Shown here in pieces: positions 1-11,400 of a DNA stretch of 64,000 bases. A program made the position numbers and the translations under genes. The notes below the pieces were generated by a model, which was not told where the DNA came from, made no database searches, and saw only the letters and a program-made list of their open reading frames with translations. The DNA comes from Guillardia theta CCMP2712 (Eukaryota > Cryptophyceae > Pyrenomonadales > Geminigeraceae), in contig NW_005434545.1 in assembly GCF_000315625.1 (NCBI RefSeq), forward strand, positions 111,450-175,449, in the 5' to 3' direction. Positions within the stretch are counted from its first letter, which is position 1; the number at the start of each line of letters is the position of its first letter.

Positions 1-2862
1 AGGACAAGGGCCTCCTCCGAGGAGGTGACACTGATCGGACGGTCTCGCGGCCCTTGTACGACGGTTGGCCCGACAGGGGTCTTGCCCTCGTGAGCCTCAG
101 CTTCAGCTCATCCTGTAGCTCCTTCATCTCTTTGATCTGCTCCCTTCAACGCAAGTCAGCACGACACGGTTGACCCCGCAGGACATACTTGGTGGGGAAG
201 ACAGTCGGGGAATCAGGAGGAGTCCGGCTGGGCGAAGCTCCGTCGACATCGCCATCGAGCTCCAATTGTAACGCTGCTGTTGCTTCCATGAGCGTGCTGA
301 TGAGCAAGTGAGTCGGCAAAAGAGTCGCGGGAGGTGAAGCCATGGCCACTCACCGATGTATCTTGTCGTTGACTTGTTTGAGAGCCCCGCTGTATTGAAA
401 GTCGTCTCCCACTTCTGCGACTCCGTAGTGAAAAGGTCGAGAGGACAGCGCCAGATCAAACTTGGCAGTACACACCGTGAGCATTCTCAGCCTCTGCACC
501 GTCTCTTGGTGTCTCTGGTTGGAGATTCCTCGATGAGGTCTGTATCATCGTCGACATGAGGTAGTTGGTGTCCTTAGATGCAGACTCTTCTGCCGGGAGC
601 GACGGCTGCGAGAAGTTGAGTTCTTGTGTACTCAAGCAGTCGAATCAGATTCAGTCACCTTCCTCTCACTGTTTCCACGGAGTTTTGAAAGTACAGAGGC
701 CACAGCACCATCGCCTTGCTTGTATTCGACTGCCGCGGTAGCGTCTGCCAAGAAGATCAGATTGTCCTCTTCAACTGTGTCCTCAGACTTTGAGATCCAG
801 CGCTGAGGTCTCGATTCTTTATCTGGAGCAGCAAACGTTCAACCGATGACGAGAGGGGGGAGAAGGAGACGTTACCTGATCCATGGCCTTGTCGCGAAGC
901 GTCTCTTGGTAGTCTGGCTTTTGTGGTGCGTAGATGAGACTGTGCCTGCATAGGAAATGAGACCCATTCGCTTATGAGGTATGTCAGTGCAGCTTACATG
1001 GATTCGTAGACATTCTTCCTTGCGCTCTCAAGAGCTTCTTTCAGATTGTTCAACGTCTTTTCAAATTCATCTTCGCAATCAATCAATCAATCAATCAGTG
1101 GGCATCTTCGAGAAGAAGGCGTCACCGATGGACAAGATGCTTGCCAACTCTTTGTATTGCCTCTTCTGATCCAGAGTCACCCCCCCGCGGTCCAAGATCT
1201 CGTCGGTTGCGTTGCTTCCATCCCCAGACTGCAATCAGGTCGCAACATTCACACTTCCCTTTCAAATCTTCTTCATGCCAACAGCCGACCTGAGTTTGTG
1301 CTCGAGCACCTCGGATGTCCTCGTTGTCTAGACTGTCTACAGCCTGAACATCCAAGTCTGTGAAGAGCAAGGGAGTGGCAAGGATTCTACCGTGAGGTAC
1401 TTTCTTATGCTCTCTTCGTATCCCTTGAAACTACAAATAGGGTTTCCTGCCACACAGTTATGCTGTTCACGCACGTATGGACTTTCAGACCTTCGAGTTT
1501 CAGATCGATCAGCGAGGTCAGCCCTGCCATTAGCTCCATCTCTGAAAGAAAGAAGGCGATCAACTTTGCTCGTCCCATGGCTGGAATTGGAAGGAACCTC
1601 GTAACTCCGCCAAGTTGTTTCCGCTGAGGTCAAGAAATTCCAGGCCAGGGCAAACCTAGCATAGCGACCCGATCAGCTCAGGCGGCAAACGAAGCAAAAG
1701 AACGAAAATCACCGTTAGGAGGGTCTCTGAAGCCGTTGTCACTTGATTGTGTGAGATGTACAATTCTGCTAGGTGAGGAAGTCTAGTTGTCGAACGTCAA
1801 TCACAACTGCGCAACAGGAGGATACACTGACTTCGGCAGCCCACGAATGTCAGAGATGGCGTTATGGTCCAATCGAAGAATTTCGAGATTTACACATGTC
1901 TTGAGACCCTGACAGGAACCGAATCAGTCTTGACGGGTTGAGCTTCACCTGATGTCTTGCCTGGACTGACGCTATCTCGTTGTTGGACAGATCGAGCTCA
2001 CGAAGTCTGGCCAGCGCGCTCATGCCCTCGATGACTCGAATGCTGGAAGTCAAAGGAGGTCAAGACTTGGCATCCGACACATGATGCGGGACACCTGTTG
2101 AAAGACATCGAGAGGCTTTCAAGGCACTTGAGCATACCCAGCCCTTCCAGGCGTGTCAAGTGATTCTGAGAAGCGTCAAGCCGCGTCAGCATGACGAGGG
2201 AGTCCAGCCCGCTGATCTGTGTCAGGTTGTTTCCGTCCAAGCACAAGGTCTTCAATTTCTTGTTGTCTCGCAGACTTTGCTTGCCGATCGTCTCAACCCT
2301 ATTGATCTCTAGGTGGAGAGCTTCGAGCGCAGTCAGCTTCATGATTCCATTGAGCACTGTAATCTTGATGGATGTGCGTGTAAGTCAGGGACAGATCAAT
2401 TGAATCATTCACCTTGTTACAAGTTAGCTTCAGTTCCCTCAACTGGTAAAGGGACTCTAGTCCCTTCATGGATGTTATCCGATTATACGAAAGATCTAAA
2501 TTACGAAGCATGTGCATCTTATTCAATCTGGTGATATTCGATATCCTCAATCCCACCAGAGAAAGGGATAGGAGGCGGCCAGCATCCGAAACGTTGGAGT
2601 TATAGAGTGCCTCGTCGATCATCTCTCCTGAGATCTCCACTATGTTCTTTTCCTCGTCTTTCTCATTCTGAAAGAAACCCAAGCCTCCGTTCGGACGGTC
2701 GCGCTTGAGGATTTCTTGAAAGTTGATGGCTACCGAGGCTGAGGACCTCAGGCTGAGGTTTGATTGATCCAGAGACTTGCTTGCCCCTTCCTCGTCCACC
2801 GCCTCACTCGCACTGTGTGATTCATCGAGAGACAAGGGCATGTTTGCAGGAACTGATTCCAT
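1..2862 (-). CDS. Leucine-rich-repeat plus coiled-coil protein (3' end beyond window)
   Basis: Multi-exon gene entering from 2862 (ATG, first residues MESVPANMPL) and running off the left edge. After an acidic/serine-rich N-terminus of about 90 residues come SDS22-like LRRs across several short exons: exon about 2413-2862 (LRNLDLSYNRITSMKGLESL), about 2095-2356 (LKTLCLDGNNLTQISGLDSL, LTRLDASQNHLTRLEGLGML), about 1955-2045 (LRELDLSNNEIASVQ), about 1840-1910 (LEILRLDHNAISDIRGLP), and a closing LKLEGNPICSFKGYEESI near 1420-1530. Downstream exons (about 1000-1150 and 1-150) are charged and coiled-coil-like, for example DEFEKTLNNLKEALESARK and QIKEMKELQDELKLRL. Introns are about 50 nt GT-AG. This arrangement is common in ciliary, centrosomal and dynein-regulatory LRR proteins, but I cannot name the orthologue. 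LRR identity is clear; exon edges in the left 1.3 kb are approximate. Confidence 0.8.
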
Positions 2863-3602
2863 CGTGTGTTAAGTTAGATCTTACGACACATCATGCTGTT
2901 CCAAGGAGACCTGGTGGAGACATCATATCAGGAAATACCACCACACAGCATTCCATTGTGTTTAATCTGCCATTTGTCCTTCCTTCCTCTCCCTCACCCC
3001 CTCTCTCCCTCTCTCCCTTGCGATCCTCGATCGAACCCTCGAAACTTGCTCCTTCTTTGGATGCTACACCACCTCTCCCATCTAACTCTCTCTGTTCCTT
3101 TTGGGCCTAGGTGATCAAATCTACTTGTGATGTGCTCACATCAGCTCTCCTGTTCTCTGACTCTCCTCGCCATCATCATCGAAGCCCTCCTGCCCCTACC
3201 CCTGCTCCCCTGCTCCCAAATCGCCATGGTCAAAATTTTTCAACCCGTTGGTCAGAGAGGGGATGAGGTTGGGTGTATCGAGGTTGAGGGCGATGAGTTC
3301 CGTGGGGATCATGGCGAACCCTCAGCGCATTGGTGAGATGCGGCGGGATGGCGGAGGAGGACAGGAGAGGGACATGGGACGAGGATGGGGAGGAAGAAGA
3401 GGAAGAGGAGAGAGGTTCTGCTCGCCTCCCAGCCTTCCTGTGCTCCCCTTCCCCCCCCGCCCTGCCCCCTCTGCTGTTAAGAAGATGGCCCCTGCTCGCT
3501 GTGTGGCGTATCTATGGGAGGGGAGATGCGAGGGCCCGCCATGGAGGGCGAGATGTCAGTCGAGTCTGAGCACTTTTCATAGACAAGGCAACGTTGGACA
3601 AC
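2863..3602. other. Intergenic, divergent promoter region
   Basis: This spacer lies between the start of the minus-strand LRR gene and the start of the plus-strand FKBP gene. It contains C/T-rich runs (about 2990-3060 and 3420-3470) and a G/A-rich run (about 3330-3415). No open frame shows protein-like composition. It presumably holds both promoters; I see no recognisable element. Confidence 0.6.
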
Positions 3603-4712
3603 ATGGGCAAGAAGGAGGTGCTGGAGGCGCTGCAGTCCATTGCGTCCCTTCAGTTCCTGCAGGACTTGAAGCTGGCAGGTGCTTGCTGGCCCTAACCGAC
3701 CTCGAGACTCAGAGCTGCTTCAGGTTCCGCCAGTAGCGTGCTCAAGAAGGCGAACAAGGACAAGCTGGTCGAGGCCTACGAGCTCTGCTTCGAGAAGGGC
3801 GCGTTTGGCACGGAGGAGGAGCGACAGGCCGAGCGACTTGCGCAGGAGATGGAGAAGGCGAAGCTCGAAGAGGCAAAGAGCGCCAACCAGGCAGACAAGA
3901 GTACTAGATGCCGTGTTGCGACATGACAAGCTGATGACGCGGCGAGCAGGCAAAGATAAGGAAGAAGCACAGGAGCAAGAGCCCAAGGGGTACAAACTCG
4001 TTATGATCAGCAAAGGAAACAAGATGAATTATCCCAAGAAAGGCGACAAAGTGAAGGTGAAGGCATCATACGTACATTCTTGAAGCCGACGATGTCTTCA
4101 GGTCAACTACCATGGAACGCTGCTTGACGGGACTGTCTTCGACAGGTCATTCCCATTGCAGTTTGCTCAGTGCGGATTGTAAGCGTGCCCGCAGCACCAC
4201 AGATGAGGAGTTTCTCAAGAAGAACAAGAGGAAGGCTCAACCTCTGACTTTCAAGGTGTTGCCATCAAGCCGGGGAGGAGAATGGGGCGAAGAGGACTGA
4301 CTGAGAGGCGATGCTGAGGCGAAGAGGACTGACTGAGAGGCGATGCTGAGGCGAAGAGGACTGACTGAGAGGCGATGCTGAGGCGAAGAGGACTGACTGA
4401 GAGGCGATGCTGAGGCGAAGAGGACTGACTGAGAGGCGATGCTGAGGCGAAGAGGACTGACTGAGAGGCGATGCAACAGGTTGGCTCGAACCAAGTGATC
4501 AGAGGGTGGGACGAAGCTGTGCGGGAGATGAGCGTGGGAGAGAAAGCGACGCTCACCATCGAGCCGTCATGGGCGTACGGATCCAAGGGAGTGCCTGAGG
4601 TCATGCCCCAGTCACTCAAGGGAGGACGGAGGAAGGTGACGTACTTGTGCAGGCCGGGATCCCCAAAAACGCAACTCTCGTGTTCGAGATGCACCTTGTC
4701 GGGATTATTTGA
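3603..4712 (+). CDS. FKBP3: FKBP25 (FKBP3)-type peptidyl-prolyl cis-trans isomerase
   Basis: Seven exons, reconstructed at 3603-3678, 3724-3900, 3950-4056, 4102-4145, 4195-4255, 4480-4599 and 4653-4712, give a 214-residue protein (human FKBP25 is about 224). The N-terminal part (MGKKEVLEALQSIASLQFL, then ANKDKLVEAYELCFEKGAF) matches the basic tilted helix bundle found only in FKBP25. The C-terminal FKBP fold shows VNYHGTLLDGTVFD, PLTFKVGSNQVIRGWDEAV, WAYGSKGVPEAGIPKNATL and a terminal FEMHLVGII. The FKBP25-specific insertion KKNKRKAQPL is also kept. FKBP25 is a nuclear rapamycin-binding isomerase that contacts nucleic acid through the helical bundle. All splice sites are GT-AG and keep frame. 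Intron 5 (4256-4479) is unusually long because of a minisatellite. Confidence 0.93.
4288..4474. repeat. 32-bp minisatellite inside an FKBP intron
   Basis: Five full copies plus a 27-bp partial copy of a 32-bp unit (starting CGAAGAGGACTGACTGAGAG) start at 4288, 4320, 4352, 4384, 4416 and 4448 with no visible mismatches. They fill most of the 224-nt intron 5. Removing five units would leave a 64-nt intron, close to the local norm, which points to recent slippage or unequal exchange from a single intronic copy. Confidence 0.95.
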
Positions 4713-4998
4713 GGGCTGCCGGGCTGGCAGACGTCTCAGTTGTCAAGTCTTTAATGATTTTCACTCCCACAGAAGAACATATCATTTCAGTCTTGTGAAC
4801 ATTTTCATAGCACTTCAGTCTTGTGAACATTTTGCTTACAATAAAAAAATAATCAACACTCATAACCCTTCTATAGAACGTCCAGGCTGCGAATAAACTA
4901 GTGAGTTAATGCCCCTCCGCTGCAAGATCTCCGACGATATCCATCGCTTCGTCGCTGACCCGCGAGGCCTGGAGGAGAAGTCAGAGCTGCATGTCTTC

Positions 4999-7006
4999 TC
5001 AGACAGAAGCGAAAACCTGCATAGCAGACCGCGAGAACCCGGTGGATGAGTGACCCTCCGAGCTTCTTAACCTCTCCGATCTGAACGAAGAATCTTTCCT
5101 TGCTGCTTTCTGCTTTTCAGCCTGATCCCCCGCCTGCTGCTTCGGAGATGCTGCTGCCCTGCTCTGCTTCACCTTCGGCAACTCTCCATGGCTCTTGGCG
5201 AAGAAGATAGCTGCTGCCTGTTGAACATGGATGTGAGAAAACTGAGTGCCAAGAAAGACAATTCAAGACCTCGTCCTTCTGCTGCTGATTTCCAGTAACG
5301 AGCCAGTCCTGGAGTTGAGCATCTGTTGGTCCTTTACCCTCCGCATACTAGGATTGTACTTTGTCAAAAACAAGGGGGTTGGAACACCCAAGGGTCACCT
5401 TCTTGATGGCTTCCTCATCTATGGTATGGGAGTCCGGACAGATACGACTCACGACAACACAAGCAGAGTCACAACAGCGCTTCGCCTGTCAGGTTTGTGT
5501 CAATGAATAGAAGCGCAAATTCTGCGTGTCTTACCCCCTTGATCATCTTCGGTTGTTCAGTATGTTGTGCGAGGAGTTTGTGTTTCTTCGCTTCTTTCTT
5601 GGCATCCTTGACGACAGGGTAGCTGTAGTTGTCCTGGTCACATCCAAAGTCGTCCTCGTCATTGCATTGTCGTCACCTGTGATCCTCTTCGTGCTTGTAC
5701 AGCATGGCAGCAGCTTCCTTCTTCTGAGCGTGACTGCCCGAGATGAGATACTGGGAAACCAATCACGTCAATCGGATCGTGCGCCATCAAATGTTCAGAT
5801 CAATCACTTCAATCAGCTCGTGCTGGGTGGCATCCTTCGGGATCGCTCCAGCTGGTAAGCTCACAGCTTTGGGAGCCTCGACTTTTGCTGATGACACAAC
5901 TTTGCCCTTCAATGCAGGATGTAGAGTTCTTTCCACATTCTGCTGTTTCGAAGCGAGCTTCTTCTCTGCATTGTGAACGGAGGTTATTGATCATTCTAGA
6001 TTCCAACATTCTACAACACAGACCTGCGGTGCTAGGATGCAATGGCTTTTGTGCCGCGTTTGCAGCCGCAACGCTTGTTTGTTGAGCGTTGCCTGAAGTC
6101 CGTGCCCGACTGTGCGCAATTGCTGCTGTTGCAACTAGAGAGCATAGTGAATCAGTTTCCATGTCACATGGTGGTGCAATAAAAAGTCAACCTTCTTGAG
6201 CAGCTCTCTTCAGCGTCTCCGGCACAATATGAGCAGAGAGGAAGCTTCCTGCATCAGATTCCTGGGGATTCTTGTCGAGAGCAGCATTCTTTTCGACCTT
6301 CTCATTGCGCTGCTTCTCCGCCTCAAGCTTGGCGTTAATCAGCTTCTCCTTCAATTCGGCATTTTGAGCTTCTTCCTTGGCAAGCTTAGACTCCAATTCC
6401 AGCTCCTTCATCCTCAGCGTCTCCGTCTCGACATCCGAAGTTTTCTTCGCATCTTCTCCATGCTGAGCTGAAGATTCCTTGGCACTTGACAGCACTTGGC
6501 GCCTGTCAGGATGGGAAGACAGAGCACCAGCATGGGCGCCCGCATGAGACGAGCGGACTGATTTGCCTGCGGCTGGATTATTCTCGTTCATGGTGACTGT
6601 CCCGGCACTACCTGGATATCTTTCCTGATGCAATATCTTCGCCCAAGCTTTGTTGCTGCCAGAGCCCCATGCTGCAAGCTCTGCTGCTGCTTCGCCAGGA
6701 GACTTCGCATCTGCCCCAGGTTGGAATTGACCTTGAAACACTACCTGAGACTGCATCTGAGGGGCAGAGGCAACAATGGCATTCGAGAGCATGGAGTTGT
6801 GCTTTGACAATTGATCTGTTGCTTCCATTTCGATCTTTCGCTCCATCTGCTCCATGGCACGTTCTTCAGCCACCTTCTTCATTTCAAGTCTGGATAAAAG
6901 TTGTGAGAGGTATAATCTTTTTCTGAGGAAGTTTGAAGATGAAACACCTTCTCTGCGCCAATTCCTTTCGTTCATCATTCAATCTCTGCTTTTGAATGGC
7001 GAGCAT
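4999..7006 (-). CDS. Hypothetical Lys/Glu/Ala-rich coiled-coil protein
   Basis: Multi-exon minus-strand gene; 7006 is the first visible ATG (MLAIQKQRLNDERKELAQRR), but basic in-frame sequence upstream (RAKKSKSSS) means an earlier exon is possible. The long middle exon (about 6190-6895) starts LEMKKVAEERAMEQMERKI, has a disordered Ser/Ala/Gly stretch, then a coiled coil (MKELELESKLAKEEAQNAEL, KEKLINAKLEAEKQRNEKV). Later exons read DNYSYPVVKDAKKEAKKHKL (about 5540-5635), DEEAIKKVTLGCSNPLVFDK (about 5355-5430) and DWLVTGNQQQKDEAAAIFFA across the next junction, then a basic C-terminus ending SRSAMQVFASV. Introns are 45-60 nt. I do not recognise the family. Composition and clean splice frames support a real gene; function is unknown. 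Confidence 0.65.
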
Positions 7007-8479
7007 GGAAGAAGATTTCGACTTCTTTGCCCTCTTGTTAGCAATCCTGCAATACGAGGATCCAATCTTAATGCCGACAGAAGAAACATGATAGGTATTC
7101 ACCAGTCATGAGATAGTTGCTTGTCGAATGCTCGAAAATCTATCTGTCTCAACGAGGTTGATTCTCCCACACTCCCTTGGTTGTTGACCCAACATATGGC
7201 TATGATACAGGCAACAGCCAACACACTGGCCAGAACGACTCTTATCTTCCTGGAGTCCATCGATTCCTGACGGCTGCGAACATCAAGTTAACGACATGTC
7301 GGATTTGTTTTCCTTCCTCCACCCCCCGCTCCCCACCTTCCCCTACTATTCCCACCTTTTCGCATGATCTCTTCCTCAAACTCCTCATCGCCATCTCCCC
7401 TCTCTCCCTCCATCACCTCCCCCTCCTTCCTTGTCCACTTACCCCTCAGGCATGGACGAATATCGTTCTATTTCTGGTATGGCCCTCGTCCCCACTCATA
7501 ATAATCATCACCCTCATTCTCATCAGAAATTTTCAAGCCCCTCATCTCCCCTCAGTCCCATCTCAAGACGTTATGAATTATGGGGTGGGTGGTAACAGCT
7601 CAAGTCCGATAGGTACCCCCAATTTGTCCTTTCCAATGATGGGTACTTTTGGGATTGTGTTGGGGTGCCTGCCTCCAAAGGGAGGGTCATGGTGGAGGCG
7701 GGGGGGAAATGGGGGGTGGGGGTGCAAGGGGAGGCGGGGGGCCATTTGGTGGTGCGGCAGCATGGCGGAGGGTTGGAGCAGAGAATGGCGCTAGGGACGG
7801 AGGAACGAGTTTGTGTGTGGAGAAGAGTACAGTGAGGTAGCTCAAGAGGTAGGTGATAAGGGTGAAGCGAGAAGAAACAACGAGGAGGAGAGCATGTGGA
7901 AGGTGGAGAGGAGGGAAAAGTGAACTAGAGGGAGTACGGGGTAAAAAGTCGCAAGGAGGGAGGAAGGTTTGTAGTTGGGAGGCAGGACGAGAAGAGCTGT
8001 AGAGGGATACGATATCTGAGGATAAATGAGTAGGTAGTGAAATGGGTGGGAAGAATGAAATCGGTGCAGAGGGCAAAGAATGAAAGATTTAACGGACATT
8101 CGCGTTTAGACGAATTAATGTTTGAGTAGAGACAGCAATAAGAGAGAACGACAGGCGAAATCATGGACTAAGACGAGCCATATGCTGCAAAGTGCTACTG
8201 CCTCCTAGACGTGGTGATATCACATAACATAAGTAGAGGGCGGATCGAAATAATCAGGGATATCTTCAAAAATACGATTGAGGGCTTCAGCATGTGGAGT
8301 ACGAATGGGTAAATGAAATTGCCGTAAGATGCAAGATGAATAGGTAGAAGCATATGAATAGAGACGAGAAGAAAAGCAAACACGAGAAACAGGGTATGAA
8401 GACATCCGACAAGCTCTGACATCACAGCAGGAGTGCTGATTCGAGCTGAACAATGAAATAATCGGTGTGGTTGACGCAA
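7007..8479. other. Intergenic region with polypurine/polypyrimidine runs
   Basis: A divergent spacer of about 1.47 kb. About 7310-7560 is C/T-rich. About 7575-7760 is G-rich with GGGGTGGGTGG and runs of Gs, one of the G-tract islands seen elsewhere in the window. About 7790-8160 is a purine-rich plus strand. Open frames exist on both strands but have low-complexity Pro/Ser/Leu compositions and no splice-consistent continuation, so I do not call them. Confidence 0.6.
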
Positions 8480-11400
8480 ATGGAGCAACCAAAAAGGGCT
8501 CACCCCCGAGGACGTGTCAAACCGAACCTTGCTCTGCTTGGCAAGAAGGTGTTTGTCACTCCGACAGACAAGTCCAGCCAGAACGAAACCGCTGCCGATG
8601 AGTCTCCATTGCCGGAGAACTCCAACGAGGGCGAACAGAACGTAAGCCTACCAATATCTTGCAACACAGAGTGCACTCAAGCATCGAGCCCAAAGTCAGT
8701 TCAGGAATCTGTGAATGGGGAGAAGGGCGATCTCCATCAAAGCCCTGACCCCAAGGAGTCGGACGTTCATAGTGCACGTAGCACCCAAACTGCCGATGCT
8801 CCATCGGGTGCCGGCAACGCCCAGCAACAAGTATCAGAAAGGTCTGGCTCACAAGTCCATTCAGACGGTGCTGAGAATGCAGCCAGTAGCGGTATGGTCT
8901 TTGCCTGTAAGGTCTGCCTCCGTTGGTGTGAACGTGAACTTGCAGCCAATGGTGCCAATGACGCCCAAGGCGGGTCGGAGGCAGAGAGTTCAGCGACGAG
9001 CCAAGGTGACTCTTGTTGTCTTGTCTCGATCTCATCTCAACATCCTAGCGAAACGTGCGCATCCTCGAGGGCGAGTAGCGCCAAAGATCGGAAGCAAAGT
9101 CTTCTCAGCTCCATCGGCCAGCAAAGCAGCAGGTGTGTACCAGCGCCGGTAGCTGATTGACCCCTCACATCCTCCTCCCTGCTTTCTGTTGTTTCAGAAC
9201 CACCCGAATCTCCGACAAGGGCTGAGACGAGTGAGACGCAGCTGGAAGTGGTGATCCTCTTGCGGATTCACCGGGTGAAGCAGACCAGTTGACTTTCCTT
9301 GACCAGCCCACACCAACCGCCAATGAGGAGTCAGCTCCAGCTGCTGATCACGGAGAGCCCGAGGTAAGCGATCAAGGCTTTCTTCTATGAGCCTCTGCCA
9401 ACCCTCTCTCAGCAAATGACACAGGTTGACCAGGTCAGCTCAAGTCCAGCTGCCCAAGTTGAGGCTGGATCTAATCAGTCAGGTACTCGCGTTGTCAACT
9501 TTACGATTCGGATCTGACGTGCATTGCATCTTTGCAGAAGCAAAGAAAAGCCGAGCTCATCCTCGAGGAAAGTAAGAAGATGTGCATGGATGTGCCTTCT
9601 CTGAACCGTCGATCTTTATCCGTGAACTTGGTTAAACTATCTCTTGTTGTAGAGCCGTTCCAAAAGTGTTCAAGTCAAATGCGAAATCTGCTCAAGACGC
9701 TGAAAAATCAAGAGAGAAAGTCCCTAGCACAGATCAACAATTACCGTCAACGAATGAAGGCGAATCAGGTTGTCAGTTGATCTCGATTGTGTCGAAATTA
9801 GGATACTGCATATCGTGTTTTGCTTCTCTGTTATGTCCTGGTTTCTGGAGTGTGTGTAACTTTTGTATTTAAGTAGCTGCTGAAGGCTCTGAAAGAGATA
9901 CGGTTGCAACAACAAGAGAAGAAGAAACAATCTCGTCAGCAAGAGGGCGAGATCCAGCTCAGTCATCGCGACAAACAGCTTCGTCATCAGCTGCACGAAA
10001 CTCGGCTGGAGAGGGGGAGGAACAGTCCTTTGAATTGGACGCCTTGGCTTCCGCAGGTACGAGAGACACTTGATCGTGAAGTGAAAGCCATTCATTTCAT
10101 TCTTCCTATCCTTATCGTTTCTTTCCTTGCCACAGCGAGCGCTCAGTTGAAGGAGATAAGTTCCTCAGCCCGTCGATCTCAGGAGGGCGCCAGGCCTTCT
10201 TCCTTGCCTCAAGACAACCAACAGCAAGACGAGGATCCGTAGCTGCTCCTCTTAGAGACTGGCCGTTGCTCATCGTGAGATGCAGGACGTGTGCATCGGA
10301 GGAAACGACGAGGACAAGGCGGGCTCCAAAGAGAAATCGAAACTCAACGGCAGCTGGAGATGTTCCCAGCTCGCTTGCATCGGGACAAGTGAGTTTGACC
10401 ATGAGGGGCCTCCGGCGATGGTTTGACAGGCTGGTTTCGATAGAGGGACGAGTCTGAACCTCGCACTGAAGTCTCGCCGTCTGGCACAGCACAAAACAGT
10501 CCAGCTGAGAAACCAGGTGGGCAGAACGAGCAGATTGGAAGGGAGGGGTGATATTGTCAAGCAGGCCGGAAGAAGAAGTCGAATAAGAAGAAAGCTGCAG
10601 CAGAATCACACAATGGGGACGGAGACACACAAAACGATTCAACAACGGGCAATGAGGGTGCAAGTGTGAATGGCAAGGCAGCAGAAGGAGGAGGTTGAGA
10701 ACCGATTTCATGACGTCCTCTTGACAAGTCGCAGCAGGAAAGAAGCGAAAGGCCTCGGCCAAGGGCAAAGGCGTCTCCTCTGAAAGCAACGACCCCAACG
10801 CAGAACCAGCCTCAGCTGTGCAGCCTCAGTCACCCACAGCAGACTCTACCTCAGGCAGCACGAGCAAGAATGTCAACGGGGGCAGGAAGTCAGGTGGTCT
10901 CGTTCCTCCTGCTAGGGGATCTTGACGTGCTCACTCCGCCATGGCAGAGAAACCTCGGAACTCGCGACCTCCTTCCACCCCCGAGAAGTCGGTGGAGCAG
11001 CGGACGATCCGCGAGCTCATGCGTGACCCTTCCTACGGCATGCCCATGTCGGCTGAGGGGCAGGTCGCCCATGCCTTGTGTTGGGCCTCGTGCCCGGTGG
11101 CTCTGACTGCACATGCAGGCCAGGGCAGAGAAACGGAGGAAACGAACTGGAGAACCGAACCAGCCGACGAGCTTTGTACGTGATTGAAGCAGACCACGAG
11201 GAACCCTGACGCGTCTGAACTTGACAGGAAAACGACGCGCCGGAGTCCCAAGTCGACAACTCAAGTGTCATGGCCCCGCAGGTGCGCCTCTCCTCCCCCC
11301 CTTGTCGCCGCCCGGTCACGTGACCTGCTGCAGGTCCGGACGGTCGGGGGGCGCATAGTGATCGATGACAGCAGCTTGACGATCAGCAATGCGACTGAGA

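Noticed and set aside
4251-4694. Minus-strand frame with repeated LSVSPLRLSIASQSVLF
   Set aside because: It is the antisense translation of the 32-bp intronic minisatellite in the FKBP gene.
7177-7794. Long plus-strand open frame (205 codons)
   Set aside because: Composition is Pro/Ser/Leu low complexity, then Gly/Trp from G runs; no splice continuation or homologous motif, and it sits in a polypurine/polypyrimidine spacer.
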